DNA from: Comamonadaceae bacterium
GTDB taxonomy: Bacteria; Pseudomonadota; Gammaproteobacteria; Burkholderiales; Burkholderiaceae_C
Assembly: GCA_947374105.1 (NCBI GenBank)
Contig: CANCAO010000375.1
Span: forward strand, 1 to 21,808
DNA: 21,808 nt
Direction: 5' to 3'
A program made the translations under genes and the position numbers. The notes below the pieces were generated by a model. That model searched no databases, was not told where the DNA came from, and worked only from the letters and a program-made list of their open reading frames with translations. The number at the start of each line of letters is the position of its first letter. Position 1 is the stretch's first letter. Positions 1-8,037 of this stretch are shown here, in pieces.

Positions 1-665
1 TTATGAAGATGTACTCAGCCCATGGAATCAACGATTTCATAATTTGTTGTGGCTACAAAGGTTATGTCATCAAGGAGTACTTTGCCAATTACTTTCTTCA
101 CATGTCTGACGTGACTTTCGATATGGCCAACAACCGCATGGAAGTCCACCAGCAAAACGCAGAACCATGGAAGGTGACGTTGGTGGATACGGGGGACGAA
201 ACCATGACGGGGGGGCGTCTCAAACGCGTTGCGCCATACCTCCAAAACGAAGAAGCCTTCTGCTTCACCTATGGCGACGGCGTAAGCGATGTGAACATCA
301 CCGAACTCATTGCCTTTCATCAATCGCAAAAGGTAAAAGCTACGCTTACCGCCACCCTGCCCCCTGGCCGTTTTGGCGCACTCGAGTTTGAGGGGCACAA
401 AGTGCGTAGCTTCAAGGAAAAGCCCAAGGGTGATGGCGCCATGATCAATGGTGGTTTTTTTGTGCTGTCACCCGATGTAATCAACCTGGTTCAAGGCGAT
501 GCCACCATCTGGGAGCGAGAGCCGTTGGAGGCGCTGGCCCAACAAGGGCAGCTGGCAGCTTTTCAGCACACCGGATTTTGGCAACCCATGGACACCCTGC
601 GTGACAAAACCCACTTGGAAGAACTCTGGACCAGCGGCAACGCCCCTTGGAAGGTTTGGCAGTGA
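1..665 (+). CDS. rfbF: Glucose-1-phosphate cytidylyltransferase, 5' end cut off by the window
   Basis: The family joins glucose-1-phosphate and CTP to form CDP-glucose, the first step toward CDP-activated 3,6-dideoxyhexoses, in the cytoplasm. About 220 residues are visible, against about 257 for the family, so roughly the first 37 residues, including the N-terminal glycine-rich nucleotide-binding loop, lie upstream of the window. The frame is open from base 1; the ATG at position 3 is internal. Recognisable family stretches are [20 protein letters not shown] near the visible start, FTYGDGVSD around visible residue 90, and the [11 protein letters not shown] segment in the sugar-binding half. 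The stop overlaps the GTG start of rfbG by 4 bases (GTGA), which suggests translational coupling. The visible part is intact. Identification is firm because rfbG and rfbH follow in the classical order. Confidence 0.95.
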   Translation, partial: MKMYSAHGINDFIICCGYKGYVIKEYFANYFLHMSDVTFDMANNRMEVHQQNAEPWKVTLVDTGDETMTGGRLKRVAPYLQNEEAFCFTYGDGVSDVNITELIAFHQSQKVKATLTATLPPGRFGALEFEGHKVRSFKEKPKGDGAMINGGFFVLSPDVINLVQGDATIWEREPLEALAQQGQLAAFQHTGFWQPMDTLRDKTHLEELWTSGNAPWKVWQ

Positions 666-1738
666 ACCCGAATTTTTGGCGCGGCAAGCGGGTCTTCCTG
701 ACGGGCCATACCGGCTTCAAAGGAAGCTGGCTATCGCTCTGGCTGCAAAATCTTGGCGCGGAGCTGACGGGTTTTGCCCTTGGCCCACCCACCCAGCCTA
801 GTCTGTTTGAACAAGCCAATGTCGCTATCGGTATGCGTTCTATTACCGGGGACATTCGTGATCTGTCCGTGTTGCAGCAAGCGATGTTGGATGCCCAGCC
901 GGAAATCATCATTCACATGGCGGCCCAGCCCTTGGTGCGCTACGCCTACCAAAACCCGGTCGAGACCTACGCCACCAATGTCATGGGCACGGTGCATCTG
1001 CTCGAGGCCGTGCGCAACACACCTGGCGTGAAGGCGGTCGTCAACATCACGACGGACAAATGCTACGACAACCGCGAATGGGTGTGGGGTTACCGCGAGA
1101 ACGAGCCTATGGGCGGCTACGACCCCTACAGCAACAGCAAGGGATGCGCGGAGTTGGTCAGCGCCGCTTACCGCTCATCGTTCTTCAATCCTCACAAGCA
1201 CGCACAGCACGGCGTTGCGTTGGCCACGGCTCGGGCGGGCAACGTTATCGGAGGGGGTGACTGGGCGCAAGATCGCCTGATCCCTGACATCCTCGCGGCT
1301 TTCGAGCAAGGTCGGCACGTCCATATTCGCAACCCTCACGCCATCCGTCCCTGGCAACATGTCTTGGAGCCCTTGCGGGGTTACCTGACGCTGGCCGAGC
1401 GCCTGTTCGAGCACGGCCCCAACTTTGCCGAAGGCTGGAACTTTGGCCCCAACGACGAAGACACCAAACCCGTTGGCTGGATCGTCGAGCAAATGGCCAC
1501 ACGGTGGGGGCAGGATGCCCAGTGGCAAATCGACACGGGTGAGCACCCGCATGAAGCCAACCACCTCAAGCTCGACATCTCTAAAGCCCGTAGCCGTCTT
1601 GACTGGCATCCGGCCCTGCGTCTGAGCGACGCCCTGACGCTCATCATTGACTGGGCCAGACAGCGCCAAACAGGCGCTGACATGCGCACCATCTCATTGG
1701 CTCAAATACAAGCCTATCAAGACTTAACCTATTCATAA
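662..1738 (+). CDS. rfbG: CDP-glucose 4,6-dehydratase
   Basis: This NAD+-dependent extended SDR enzyme converts CDP-glucose to CDP-4-keto-6-deoxyglucose. The Rossmann motif GHTGFKG is at residues 15-21 and the catalytic Y156-xxx-K160 lies in DPYSNSK; a TDK motif at 131-133 supplies the usual active-site Thr/Asp. I chose the GTG at 662 over the TTG at 647 for two reasons. GGAAGG at 649-654 lies 7 bases before it, and the resulting N-terminus ([15 protein letters not shown]) matches how the family usually begins. The protein is 358 aa, normal for the family. It overlaps rfbF by 4 bases, and rfbH follows 16 bases later. The chemistry feeds directly into RfbH. Confidence 0.95.
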   Translation: MNPNFWRGKRVFLTGHTGFKGSWLSLWLQNLGAELTGFALGPPTQPSLFEQANVAIGMRSITGDIRDLSVLQQAMLDAQPEIIIHMAAQPLVRYAYQNPVETYATNVMGTVHLLEAVRNTPGVKAVVNITTDKCYDNREWVWGYRENEPMGGYDPYSNSKGCAELVSAAYRSSFFNPHKHAQHGVALATARAGNVIGGGDWAQDRLIPDILAAFEQGRHVHIRNPHAIRPWQHVLEPLRGYLTLAERLFEHGPNFAEGWNFGPNDEDTKPVGWIVEQMATRWGQDAQWQIDTGEHPHEANHLKLDISKARSRLDWHPALRLSDALTLIIDWARQRQTGADMRTISLAQIQAYQDLTYS

Positions 1739-1754
1739 AAAACAGCCCCTCTTC

Positions 1755-3077
1755 ATGCAGAACGCTAAAACCCAAGCCCTCCGCGATCAAATCGCCAGCC
1801 TCGTTGACGAGTACGCCGCTATTGCTCTGGCCCCCCAACCTTTTCTTCCGGGCCTGTCCGCCGTGCCGCCTTCGGGCAAAGTCGTTGGCGCGCAAGAGCT
1901 CAAAAACATGGTTGAAGCCTCGTTGGATGGCTGGCTCACCACGGGACGCTTCAATACCGAGTTTGAAAAGAAGCTGGCGGCGTTTATCGGTGTCAAACAC
2001 CTGATCACCGTCAACTCCGGCTCGTCCGCCAATCTGGTGGCCTTCAGCACTCTGACCTCGCCCAAGCTGGGCGCGCGCGCCATCCAACAAGACGACGAAG
2101 TCATTGGCGTTGCCGCAGGCTTTCCCACGACCGTCAACCCTATCCTCCAGTTTGGCGCGGTGCCTGTGTTTGTGGATGTGGATCGACTAACTCACAACAT
2201 TGATGCCAGCAAGATCGAAGCGGCTATTACCCCCAAGACCAAGGCCATCATGCTGGCGCACAGTCTGGGTAACCCATTCAACTTGGATGTTGTCACAGCC
2301 CTGTGCAAAAAATACAAGTTGTGGCTGCTCGAAGACTGCTGCGACGCGCTGGGCACTACTTACCGAGGACAGATGGTGGGCACCTTTGGTGACATTGCCA
2401 CCCTGAGCTTCTACCCAGCGCACCACATCACCATGGGCGAAGGTGGCGCTGTATTTACCAACAACGACGAACTCAAAACTATTGCCGAAAGCTTTCGGGA
2501 TTGGGGGCGAGACTGCTATTGCCCGCCAGGCAAAGACAACACCTGTGGCAAACGCTTTTGCTGGAAGCTGGGTGACTTGCCTGAGGGCTACGATCACAAG
2601 TACACCTACAGCCACTTGGGTTATAACCTCAAAATTACCGACATGCAGGCGGCCTGCGGACTGGCCCAACTGGAAAAAGCGCCCGCCTTCATTCAGGCCC
2701 GCAAAGACAACTTTGCCTTTCTGAAAGAGCGCCTGAAGGATTGTGAGGAATTCGTGTACCTACCCGAGCCGACCGAACATTCGGATCCCTCGTGGTTTGG
2801 CTTCCCGATCACCTTGAAGGAAAATTGCCCAGTCACGCGGTTGGATCTTCTGACCTATCTGGATCAGAACAAAGTTGGCACCCGCTTGCTGTTTGCCGGT
2901 AACCTGACGCGCCAGCCCTATATGGCCGGTGCAAATTACCGCATCAGTGGTGATCTAGCCAACACCGACAATGTGATGAACAATACCTTCTGGATTGGTG
3001 TGCAACCGGCGCTGACAAAAGATATGCTGGAATTTGCCGCTCGCAAGATTGAGAGCTATCTCGGCGTGAATTTCTGA
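1755..3077 (+). CDS. rfbH: CDP-4-keto-6-deoxyglucose 3-dehydratase (E1), PMP and [2Fe-2S] enzyme
   Basis: RfbH/E1 removes the 3-hydroxyl from CDP-4-keto-6-deoxyglucose, using pyridoxamine phosphate together with an iron-sulfur cluster and a reductase partner (E3). Two hallmarks are visible. The Schiff-base lysine of ordinary sugar aminotransferases is replaced by histidine (H223 in [14 protein letters not shown]). The cluster ligands follow the known spacing C-X57-C-X1-C-X7-C exactly, at C196, C254, C256 and C264. D194 is positioned to bind the pyridine nitrogen. The length, 440 aa, is normal. The start has only a weak Shine-Dalgarno, but the N-terminus fits the family. No E3 reductase gene is visible; it may lie upstream or elsewhere. 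Two transketolase genes follow. Confidence 0.96.
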   Translation: MQNAKTQALRDQIASLVDEYAAIALAPQPFLPGLSAVPPSGKVVGAQELKNMVEASLDGWLTTGRFNTEFEKKLAAFIGVKHLITVNSGSSANLVAFSTLTSPKLGARAIQQDDEVIGVAAGFPTTVNPILQFGAVPVFVDVDRLTHNIDASKIEAAITPKTKAIMLAHSLGNPFNLDVVTALCKKYKLWLLEDCCDALGTTYRGQMVGTFGDIATLSFYPAHHITMGEGGAVFTNNDELKTIAESFRDWGRDCYCPPGKDNTCGKRFCWKLGDLPEGYDHKYTYSHLGYNLKITDMQAACGLAQLEKAPAFIQARKDNFAFLKERLKDCEEFVYLPEPTEHSDPSWFGFPITLKENCPVTRLDLLTYLDQNKVGTRLLFAGNLTRQPYMAGANYRISGDLANTDNVMNNTFWIGVQPALTKDMLEFAARKIESYLGVNF

Positions 3078-3089
3078 TCAGTCCCTGCG

Positions 3090-3911
3090 ATGACTTCATT
3101 TAATCCCATTTTTGATGCAAAAGCACTACGCAAAACAGTGTTAGATATGGCCTACACGGGCTCCGCCGTTCATATCGGTTGCGCATTTTCGATCATCGAA
3201 CTCTTGGCAGTTTTGTACCGAAATTATTTGCGCTATCCCGAAAACGACCCGCTCGCAGCCAGTCGTGATTACTTTGTCCTTAGCAAAGGACATGGTGTCA
3301 TGGCTCAGTATGCGTGCATGCGTGAGTTGGGGTGGCTTAAGGATGAGGTATTTTCAAATTATTTCGCTGATGGCAGTGATCTAAAAGGGCTTTCCGATTC
3401 ACGTATTCCAGGCTTGGAAGTGACCTCCGGTTCTTTGGGGCACGGCTTCTCCGTGGGGGTCGGATTGGCCATGGGCGCGAAACTGCGAGCTACCGATCAA
3501 AAAACCTACGTCTTAGTCGGTGATGGTGAAATTAACGAGGGCCCCATATGGGAGGGCGCACTATTTGCGGCCCACCATCAACTCAAAAATTTCATGGTAA
3601 TCGTAGATGAAAACGGTTTTCAGGCTATGGGCAAAACCCAAGATGTACTGAAACTGGACTCGATCCAAGGCAAATTCGAGAGTTTTGGGTTTGAATCAAT
3701 TACGATCAATGGCCACGATGAAGTTGCTATTGAAAGTGCTATCAGTCAGTTCTGGGCCAGCGTTTCGACAAGGCCTAAAGCACTCATCGCTAGAACTGTC
3801 AAAGGCAAGGGGGTACCCTTCATGGAAGACAACAATATCTGGCACTACACACGGCTTGATCCCGAAACCTACGCTCAAGCCCTCAATGCAGTGGTCGGAA
3901 GGACATCGTGA
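3090..3911 (+). CDS. Transketolase, N-terminal (thiamine-diphosphate-binding) subunit
   Basis: Transketolases move a two-carbon ketol unit between sugars using thiamine diphosphate. This 273-aa protein is the pyrophosphate-binding half. It has SKGHG at residues 65-69, TSGSLGHGF at 112-120, and the ThDP motif beginning GDG at 144-146 and ending at DENG 173-176. The C-terminal half is encoded by the next gene, which overlaps by 4 bases (GTGA), so the two probably form a heteromeric enzyme. Central-metabolism transketolase in this group is usually one long chain. The split form, placed directly after rfbH, argues for a biosynthetic role: transfer of a glycolyl unit to the 4-keto group of the CDP-3,6-dideoxy sugar. 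The family call is secure; the acceptor is inferred from context. Confidence 0.9.
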   Translation: MTSFNPIFDAKALRKTVLDMAYTGSAVHIGCAFSIIELLAVLYRNYLRYPENDPLAASRDYFVLSKGHGVMAQYACMRELGWLKDEVFSNYFADGSDLKGLSDSRIPGLEVTSGSLGHGFSVGVGLAMGAKLRATDQKTYVLVGDGEINEGPIWEGALFAAHHQLKNFMVIVDENGFQAMGKTQDVLKLDSIQGKFESFGFESITINGHDEVAIESAISQFWASVSTRPKALIARTVKGKGVPFMEDNNIWHYTRLDPETYAQALNAVVGRTS

Positions 3912-4825
3912 GAGCCGCTTTTTCTGAAACGCTGGTTCGCTTGGCTAAGGCCGATCCGAATGTGCAGTTGCTTACAGGCGATCATGGCTACGCCCTATTT
4001 GATGATTTTCGTAAAAGCTGCCCAGCACAATACATTAATGCTGGTATTGCGGAGCAGAATATGGTGGGAATGGCTGCGGGGCTGGCACGCGCTGGTTTTA
4101 GGCCCTTTGTCTATGGATTGAGTGCTTTTATTCCGGTGCGAGTAGTCGAGCAAATTAAACTCGACATCGCGCATGACAAGCTGCCCGTGGTGTTGATTGG
4201 TGATGGTGCTGGTTTTGTCTATAGCCACCTGGGCACCAGTCATCAGTCAACTGAAGACATCGCCTGCACCCGCGCAATCCCTGGCTTATCAGTCTATTCA
4301 CCAGCTGATCGTTTTGAAGTAACTGCCTGCATGGAGTTGGCGTATCAATCAAAGGCACCAGTCTATTTACGCATGGGAAAATCCGACCGAGGTGACGTAC
4401 ATGCTGAAGCGGTGCAAGTAAAAATTGGCAGCTTGCTGCAAGTCAAGTTGGGGCAAGTTGACGAAATCACCTTCATCGCCACCGGATCCTTGGTGCGTAC
4501 TGCGATTGATATTGCCTCAGCGGCCTATCCTGATGCCGCCGTCTGGAGTACTCCTTTTATCAAGCCCATAGACAGCAAACAAGTCTCCACCATTTGCGCG
4601 CAAAGTTTGGCCGTGGTTGTACTTGAAGAGCACTCCATTCTGGGGGGGCTGGGTTCAGTCATTGCCGAGATTGCATCAGAATTTTCACCAGTTAGGATAC
4701 TTAGAATTGGCGTTGGTGACCGCTTCTCGCATCACTGCGGCACTTATGAGTATTTGCTGAAAGAGCATAGTCTGGATCGAGCTGCGATTGAGCATCGAAT
4801 TCGTGATTTTCTAACCGCAATTTGA
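3908..4825 (+). CDS. Transketolase, C-terminal (pyrimidine-binding) subunit
   Basis: This 305-aa protein is the second half of the split transketolase. The segment NAGIAEQNMVGMAAGLA holds the invariant glutamate (E49) that activates thiamine diphosphate. GTSHQSTEDIA is the usual loop next to the active site, and a transketolase C-terminal domain follows after about residue 175. The GTG start at 3908 is supported by GGAAGGA at 3897-3903 and by the 4-base overlap with the N-terminal subunit gene, so equal, coupled synthesis is expected. It should work only together with the preceding gene product. The next gene, a reductase-like SDR, begins 3 bases after the stop, consistent with reduction of a freshly added carbonyl. 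A role in general pentose metabolism cannot be excluded from sequence alone. Confidence 0.9.
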   Translation: MRAAFSETLVRLAKADPNVQLLTGDHGYALFDDFRKSCPAQYINAGIAEQNMVGMAAGLARAGFRPFVYGLSAFIPVRVVEQIKLDIAHDKLPVVLIGDGAGFVYSHLGTSHQSTEDIACTRAIPGLSVYSPADRFEVTACMELAYQSKAPVYLRMGKSDRGDVHAEAVQVKIGSLLQVKLGQVDEITFIATGSLVRTAIDIASAAYPDAAVWSTPFIKPIDSKQVSTICAQSLAVVVLEEHSILGGLGSVIAEIASEFSPVRILRIGVGDRFSHHCGTYEYLLKEHSLDRAAIEHRIRDFLTAI

Positions 4826-4828
4826 CCC

Positions 4829-5773
4829 ATGCGCATAGCCATCCTCGGAGCCACCAGCGAGATTGCTAAAGATCTAGTGCTTTCGTTCAGCGCACTAAGC
4901 CAGCACGTGTTGGTGCTTTATGCTCGTCGTCCAGAAGTAGTGTTGCAGTGGCTAGCGAATTCTGATCTGACTGCGAAATATGCAGTGGCCAATTTCACAG
5001 CATTCAGCGTTGACGAACACTTTGACGTTCTGATCAACTTCGTAGGTGTAGGCAATCCAGCACAAGCAGCAGTGATGGGTGCATCCATCTTTGATGTGAC
5101 GCTGAAGTACGATGAGTTAGCGCTGGACTATGTGCGACAGCACCCCCAGTGTCGTTACATTTTTCTTAGCAGTGGTGCTGTATATGGCTCAAGTTTTGAT
5201 GCGCCGGTGAATCAAAACACCAAGTCGACAGTTGCCATTAATGACCTGCAATCGCAGGATTGGTACGGTATTGCCAAGCTATATGCGGAATGTCGTCATC
5301 GTGCATTGCCGCATCTGTCGATTGTTGATGTTCGGGTCTTTAACTACTTTAGTCATACGCAAGACATGAACTCACGCTTCTTAATTACGGACATTGCACG
5401 AGCAATTCGGGACAATACAGTACTCAAGACTTCCGCCGAAAAAAATGTTCGTGATTATGTTCATCCGAAAGATTTTTTTTCTTTGATTTACGGAATTCTT
5501 ATGGCGTCAAAAATCAATTTGGCTGTTGATTGCTATAGCGCCTCACCAATTTGCAAATCAATACTTTTGTATGAAATGCAAAAAAGATTTGAACTTCAAT
5601 ATGAAGTGAGTAATGCAGTAGCGTGTCTCAATTCCACTGGAGTTAAAGAATTTTACTACTCGCTTAATACTATTGCGGGACAATTTTTGTATAAACCATC
5701 ATTGACTTCGCTAGAGGGGATTACACAAGAGATAGGGCTTTTTATAAATCATAAAAATTCATTTGAAAAATAA
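4829..5773 (+). CDS. NAD(P)-dependent sugar epimerase/reductase, extended SDR
   Basis: This 314-aa extended SDR has a Rossmann motif at residues 7-13 that reads GATSEIA, so the second and third glycines of GxxGxxG are replaced. The active site shows SSGAVYG (114-120) and Y146-xxx-K150. The protein is not a confident match to any named sugar enzyme I know. It starts 3 bases after the transketolase gene. In yersiniose synthesis a reductase of this superfamily (YerF) reduces the carbonyl of the newly attached two-carbon branch; by analogy this enzyme may reduce the glycolyl branch made by the split transketolase. That role is inference, and epimerase activity on the dideoxy sugar is the main alternative. 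Base composition falls sharply near the 3' end, where the AT-rich block begins. A T8 run lies at 5473-5480. Confidence 0.8.
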   Translation: MRIAILGATSEIAKDLVLSFSALSQHVLVLYARRPEVVLQWLANSDLTAKYAVANFTAFSVDEHFDVLINFVGVGNPAQAAVMGASIFDVTLKYDELALDYVRQHPQCRYIFLSSGAVYGSSFDAPVNQNTKSTVAINDLQSQDWYGIAKLYAECRHRALPHLSIVDVRVFNYFSHTQDMNSRFLITDIARAIRDNTVLKTSAEKNVRDYVHPKDFFSLIYGILMASKINLAVDCYSASPICKSILLYEMQKRFELQYEVSNAVACLNSTGVKEFYYSLNTIAGQFLYKPSLTSLEGITQEIGLFINHKNSFEK

Positions 5774-5808
5774 TAAAATTCATCAAAAAATTTTAATTTG
5801 CAAAATAT

Positions 5809-6537
5809 ATGAAAAATAAAAAATACTATTCTCAATTTGAAGAAGATAAAATTTTGGAAAAAATTTTTAATAAAGATAATGGAGTTTGCGTTGAAGTCGG
5901 GGGGTTTGATGGTGTTACAGGTAGCAATACATTTTTCTTTGAAAAACTGGGGTGGCGATGCTTGGTTATTGAACCCATGCCTGATTTTTGTGAAAAAATT
6001 AAAGCATTGCGAACATGTGAAATAGCAGAGGTTGCAGCAAGTCACTCGTCAGGCTCCGTTGAATTCCATGTGGCTGTAGGTGTTGAGACACTTTCGACCA
6101 TAGAAGTTAATACAAATCATTTCGATCGAATCAAGAGTCTGAGTCAGCACTCAATGAGAAAAATAATTGTGAATACTGAGCGACTGGATGATATCTTACT
6201 CAAACATGGGTTCTGTGAAGTTGACTTTATAACTATTGATGTCGAAGGGCATGAATCGTCAGTACTCGCAGGAATGAGTTTTGAATCAATTTCTCCGCGA
6301 ATAGTAATCATTGAAGACAATTCAAATGGGAGTGATCATCGCGTTAAAGAATTAATGCATGCTAAGTCGTATGTTCGTTTTAAAAAAACGGGTTGCAATG
6401 ATTGGTATACGAAAAAAAATGATCCACTTGCGACATTTCCAAATGTAATTTGGACGGAAATTATGATTTCCTTGTATGTGTTGAAGCAGAAAATAAAACC
6501 CTTTGTCCCAGCCTTTCTCAAAACAAGAACGGCTTGA
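5809..6537 (+). CDS. FkbM-family SAM-dependent methyltransferase
   Basis: The 242-aa protein shows the FkbM layout: SAM motif I (VEVGGFDG, residues 28-35), a following strand that ends in IEP (54-56), and the family signature DVEGHE (144-149). Members in surface-polysaccharide loci usually O-methylate a sugar. Its position immediately after the dideoxy/branched-sugar genes makes the unusual sugar a plausible target, but the sequence does not show the substrate. The gene is very AT-rich; by direct count positions 5821-5880 contain only 9 G or C in 60. No clear Shine-Dalgarno precedes the ATG, and the 35-base gap upstream is almost all A and T. It probably belongs to a block acquired by transfer. 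Confidence 0.85.
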   Translation: MKNKKYYSQFEEDKILEKIFNKDNGVCVEVGGFDGVTGSNTFFFEKLGWRCLVIEPMPDFCEKIKALRTCEIAEVAASHSSGSVEFHVAVGVETLSTIEVNTNHFDRIKSLSQHSMRKIIVNTERLDDILLKHGFCEVDFITIDVEGHESSVLAGMSFESISPRIVIIEDNSNGSDHRVKELMHAKSYVRFKKTGCNDWYTKKNDPLATFPNVIWTEIMISLYVLKQKIKPFVPAFLKTRTA

Positions 6538-6561
6538 ATAATCTACGGACATAAGCAATTA

Positions 6562-8019
6562 ATGTTAATGCTCGCAATAGGTAGGGTAATTCAGTTTGTA
6601 CTGCTGTTGTTGACGCTACGTCTTGCAACAAGTTTATTGTCACCCGCAGAAATGGGAAAAATTTCCATTGTGACAGCAACTGTGGCATTTTTTGCGTTGC
6701 TACTTCTCAATCCAGTTGGCATGTTCATGAATCGTCGTTTGCATTCCTGGGAATTACGTGGACAAATAATTCGTTACTTCACTTATTTTTGGCTCTATCT
6801 GCTGATTGTTGGTGCTATCTCACTACTTGCATTGGTAGTTCTGACAGAGTTCAAAATTTGGAGTCCGAACATGGATATTTATTGGTTGGAGATTTTGGTT
6901 CTTGGCAGCTTGATATTTGGTACGCTAAATCAGGTGGTGATTCCTGGATTAAACTTGCTTGGCTATAGAGGATGGTTTACTGTACTGACGATTGCTACGA
7001 GCGCTGCCAGCCTAATTATTGCCGTTGTATTAGTGCAAACGTTTTCTCGGAATGCTGAATATTGGCTGACTGGAATACTGTTGGGGCAATTAATTGTTGG
7101 AATTGTCGGTAAAAAAATATTCTTTAATAAAATTAAAATTTCAAGCAAAAAAAATAAAAATGATACAGTTTTATCAAAAAATAAAATTCGCTATTTATTC
7201 ACATTTGCTTGGCCCGTAGCGATTGCAGTATCCTTGGGGTGGGTGCAAAGTCAAGGATACCGTTATTTGATGGAAGAGCAGCTTGGATTGGTTTCGTTAG
7301 GTCTATTTGTGGCTGGATATGGAATCAGTGCCGGTTTGGTGGCCGGATTTGAATCAATTTTCTCTACTTGTTTTCAACCAAGATTTTATGAGCGAATTAG
7401 TCACGGTTGCATCAGTGATCAATCTCTGGCTTGGCACGAATATGCGCAAGCAATACTTCCCTCACTGCTGTTGGTGACTTCATTAGTTATAACAACTGCG
7501 CCAGAATTGACACAGTTGTTATTGGGGCCTGCATACAGGGAGTCTGCTCAGTTCGTTGTATGGGGTTCATTGGCGGAATCAGCAAGGATTGCTACAACAG
7601 TGTTTGGCATGGTCGCGCATGCACGAATGAATACGAGACTCCTTCTCTGGCCGAATTTAGTAGGCGCGGCCACTTCGGTGCCGCTCATCTGGTGTTTGAT
7701 GTTATTTTATGGTGCGAGTGGGGTTGGTTTGGGATTGATGTTTTCCGCATCAATTTGTTTTTTATTAACAGTTCGTATAATTAGCAATAATCTCATTTTG
7801 GTTTTTTTTTGGAGAGACTTTATAAAAAGTTTAGTAATGGGGGGCAGTTTATTCACTGTAATGCTGGTGTTAAGGAAAATATTGAGTGGTAATGATAATT
7901 ATTTTTTATTACTAATGCAATTATCTATTATTGGTGCATGTTTTTTATTATTTCAGTATTTAATATTACGGCCTGTGTTGCAGCGCTTGGATTTTTTTTA
8001 CCGCCCCCTCTCTAACTGA
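6562..8019 (+). CDS. Wzx-type polysaccharide flippase (MOP superfamily)
   Basis: This is a 485-aa, strongly hydrophobic protein with about twelve predicted membrane-spanning segments spread along its length. It has the general look of the polysaccharide biosynthesis/MATE-like exporters that flip undecaprenyl-PP-linked O-units across the inner membrane. The N-terminus (FVLLLLTLRLATSLLSPAEMGKIS, split here as FVLLLLTLRLA then TSLLSPAEMGKIS) resembles the first helix and the following glycine-containing loop of that family. A second in-frame ATG at 6568 could also serve as start; neither has a strong ribosome-binding site. A T9 run at 7802-7810 and a T8 run at 7992-7999 are possible slippage sites. 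The protein's position between sugar synthesis and glycosyltransferase genes fits a repeat-unit flippase. Sequence divergence is typical of Wzx, so the specific substrate cannot be stated. Confidence 0.82.
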   Translation: MLMLAIGRVIQFVLLLLTLRLATSLLSPAEMGKISIVTATVAFFALLLLNPVGMFMNRRLHSWELRGQIIRYFTYFWLYLLIVGAISLLALVVLTEFKIWSPNMDIYWLEILVLGSLIFGTLNQVVIPGLNLLGYRGWFTVLTIATSAASLIIAVVLVQTFSRNAEYWLTGILLGQLIVGIVGKKIFFNKIKISSKKNKNDTVLSKNKIRYLFTFAWPVAIAVSLGWVQSQGYRYLMEEQLGLVSLGLFVAGYGISAGLVAGFESIFSTCFQPRFYERISHGCISDQSLAWHEYAQAILPSLLLVTSLVITTAPELTQLLLGPAYRESAQFVVWGSLAESARIATTVFGMVAHARMNTRLLLWPNLVGAATSVPLIWCLMLFYGASGVGLGLMFSASICFLLTVRIISNNLILVFFWRDFIKSLVMGGSLFTVMLVLRKILSGNDNYFLLLMQLSIIGACFLLFQYLILRPVLQRLDFFYRPLSN

Positions 8020-8037
8020 TTATTTCCTATAAATCTT

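Noticed and set aside
15..398. Minus-strand open frame opposite rfbF, and many similar minus-strand frames opposite other genes.
   Set aside because: They are shadows of well-supported plus-strand genes; none shows a recognisable family motif.
647..661. Upstream TTG start for rfbG.
   Set aside because: GTG at 662 has a well-spaced ribosome-binding site (GGAAGG), overlaps the rfbF stop in the usual GTGA form, and gives the expected family N-terminus.
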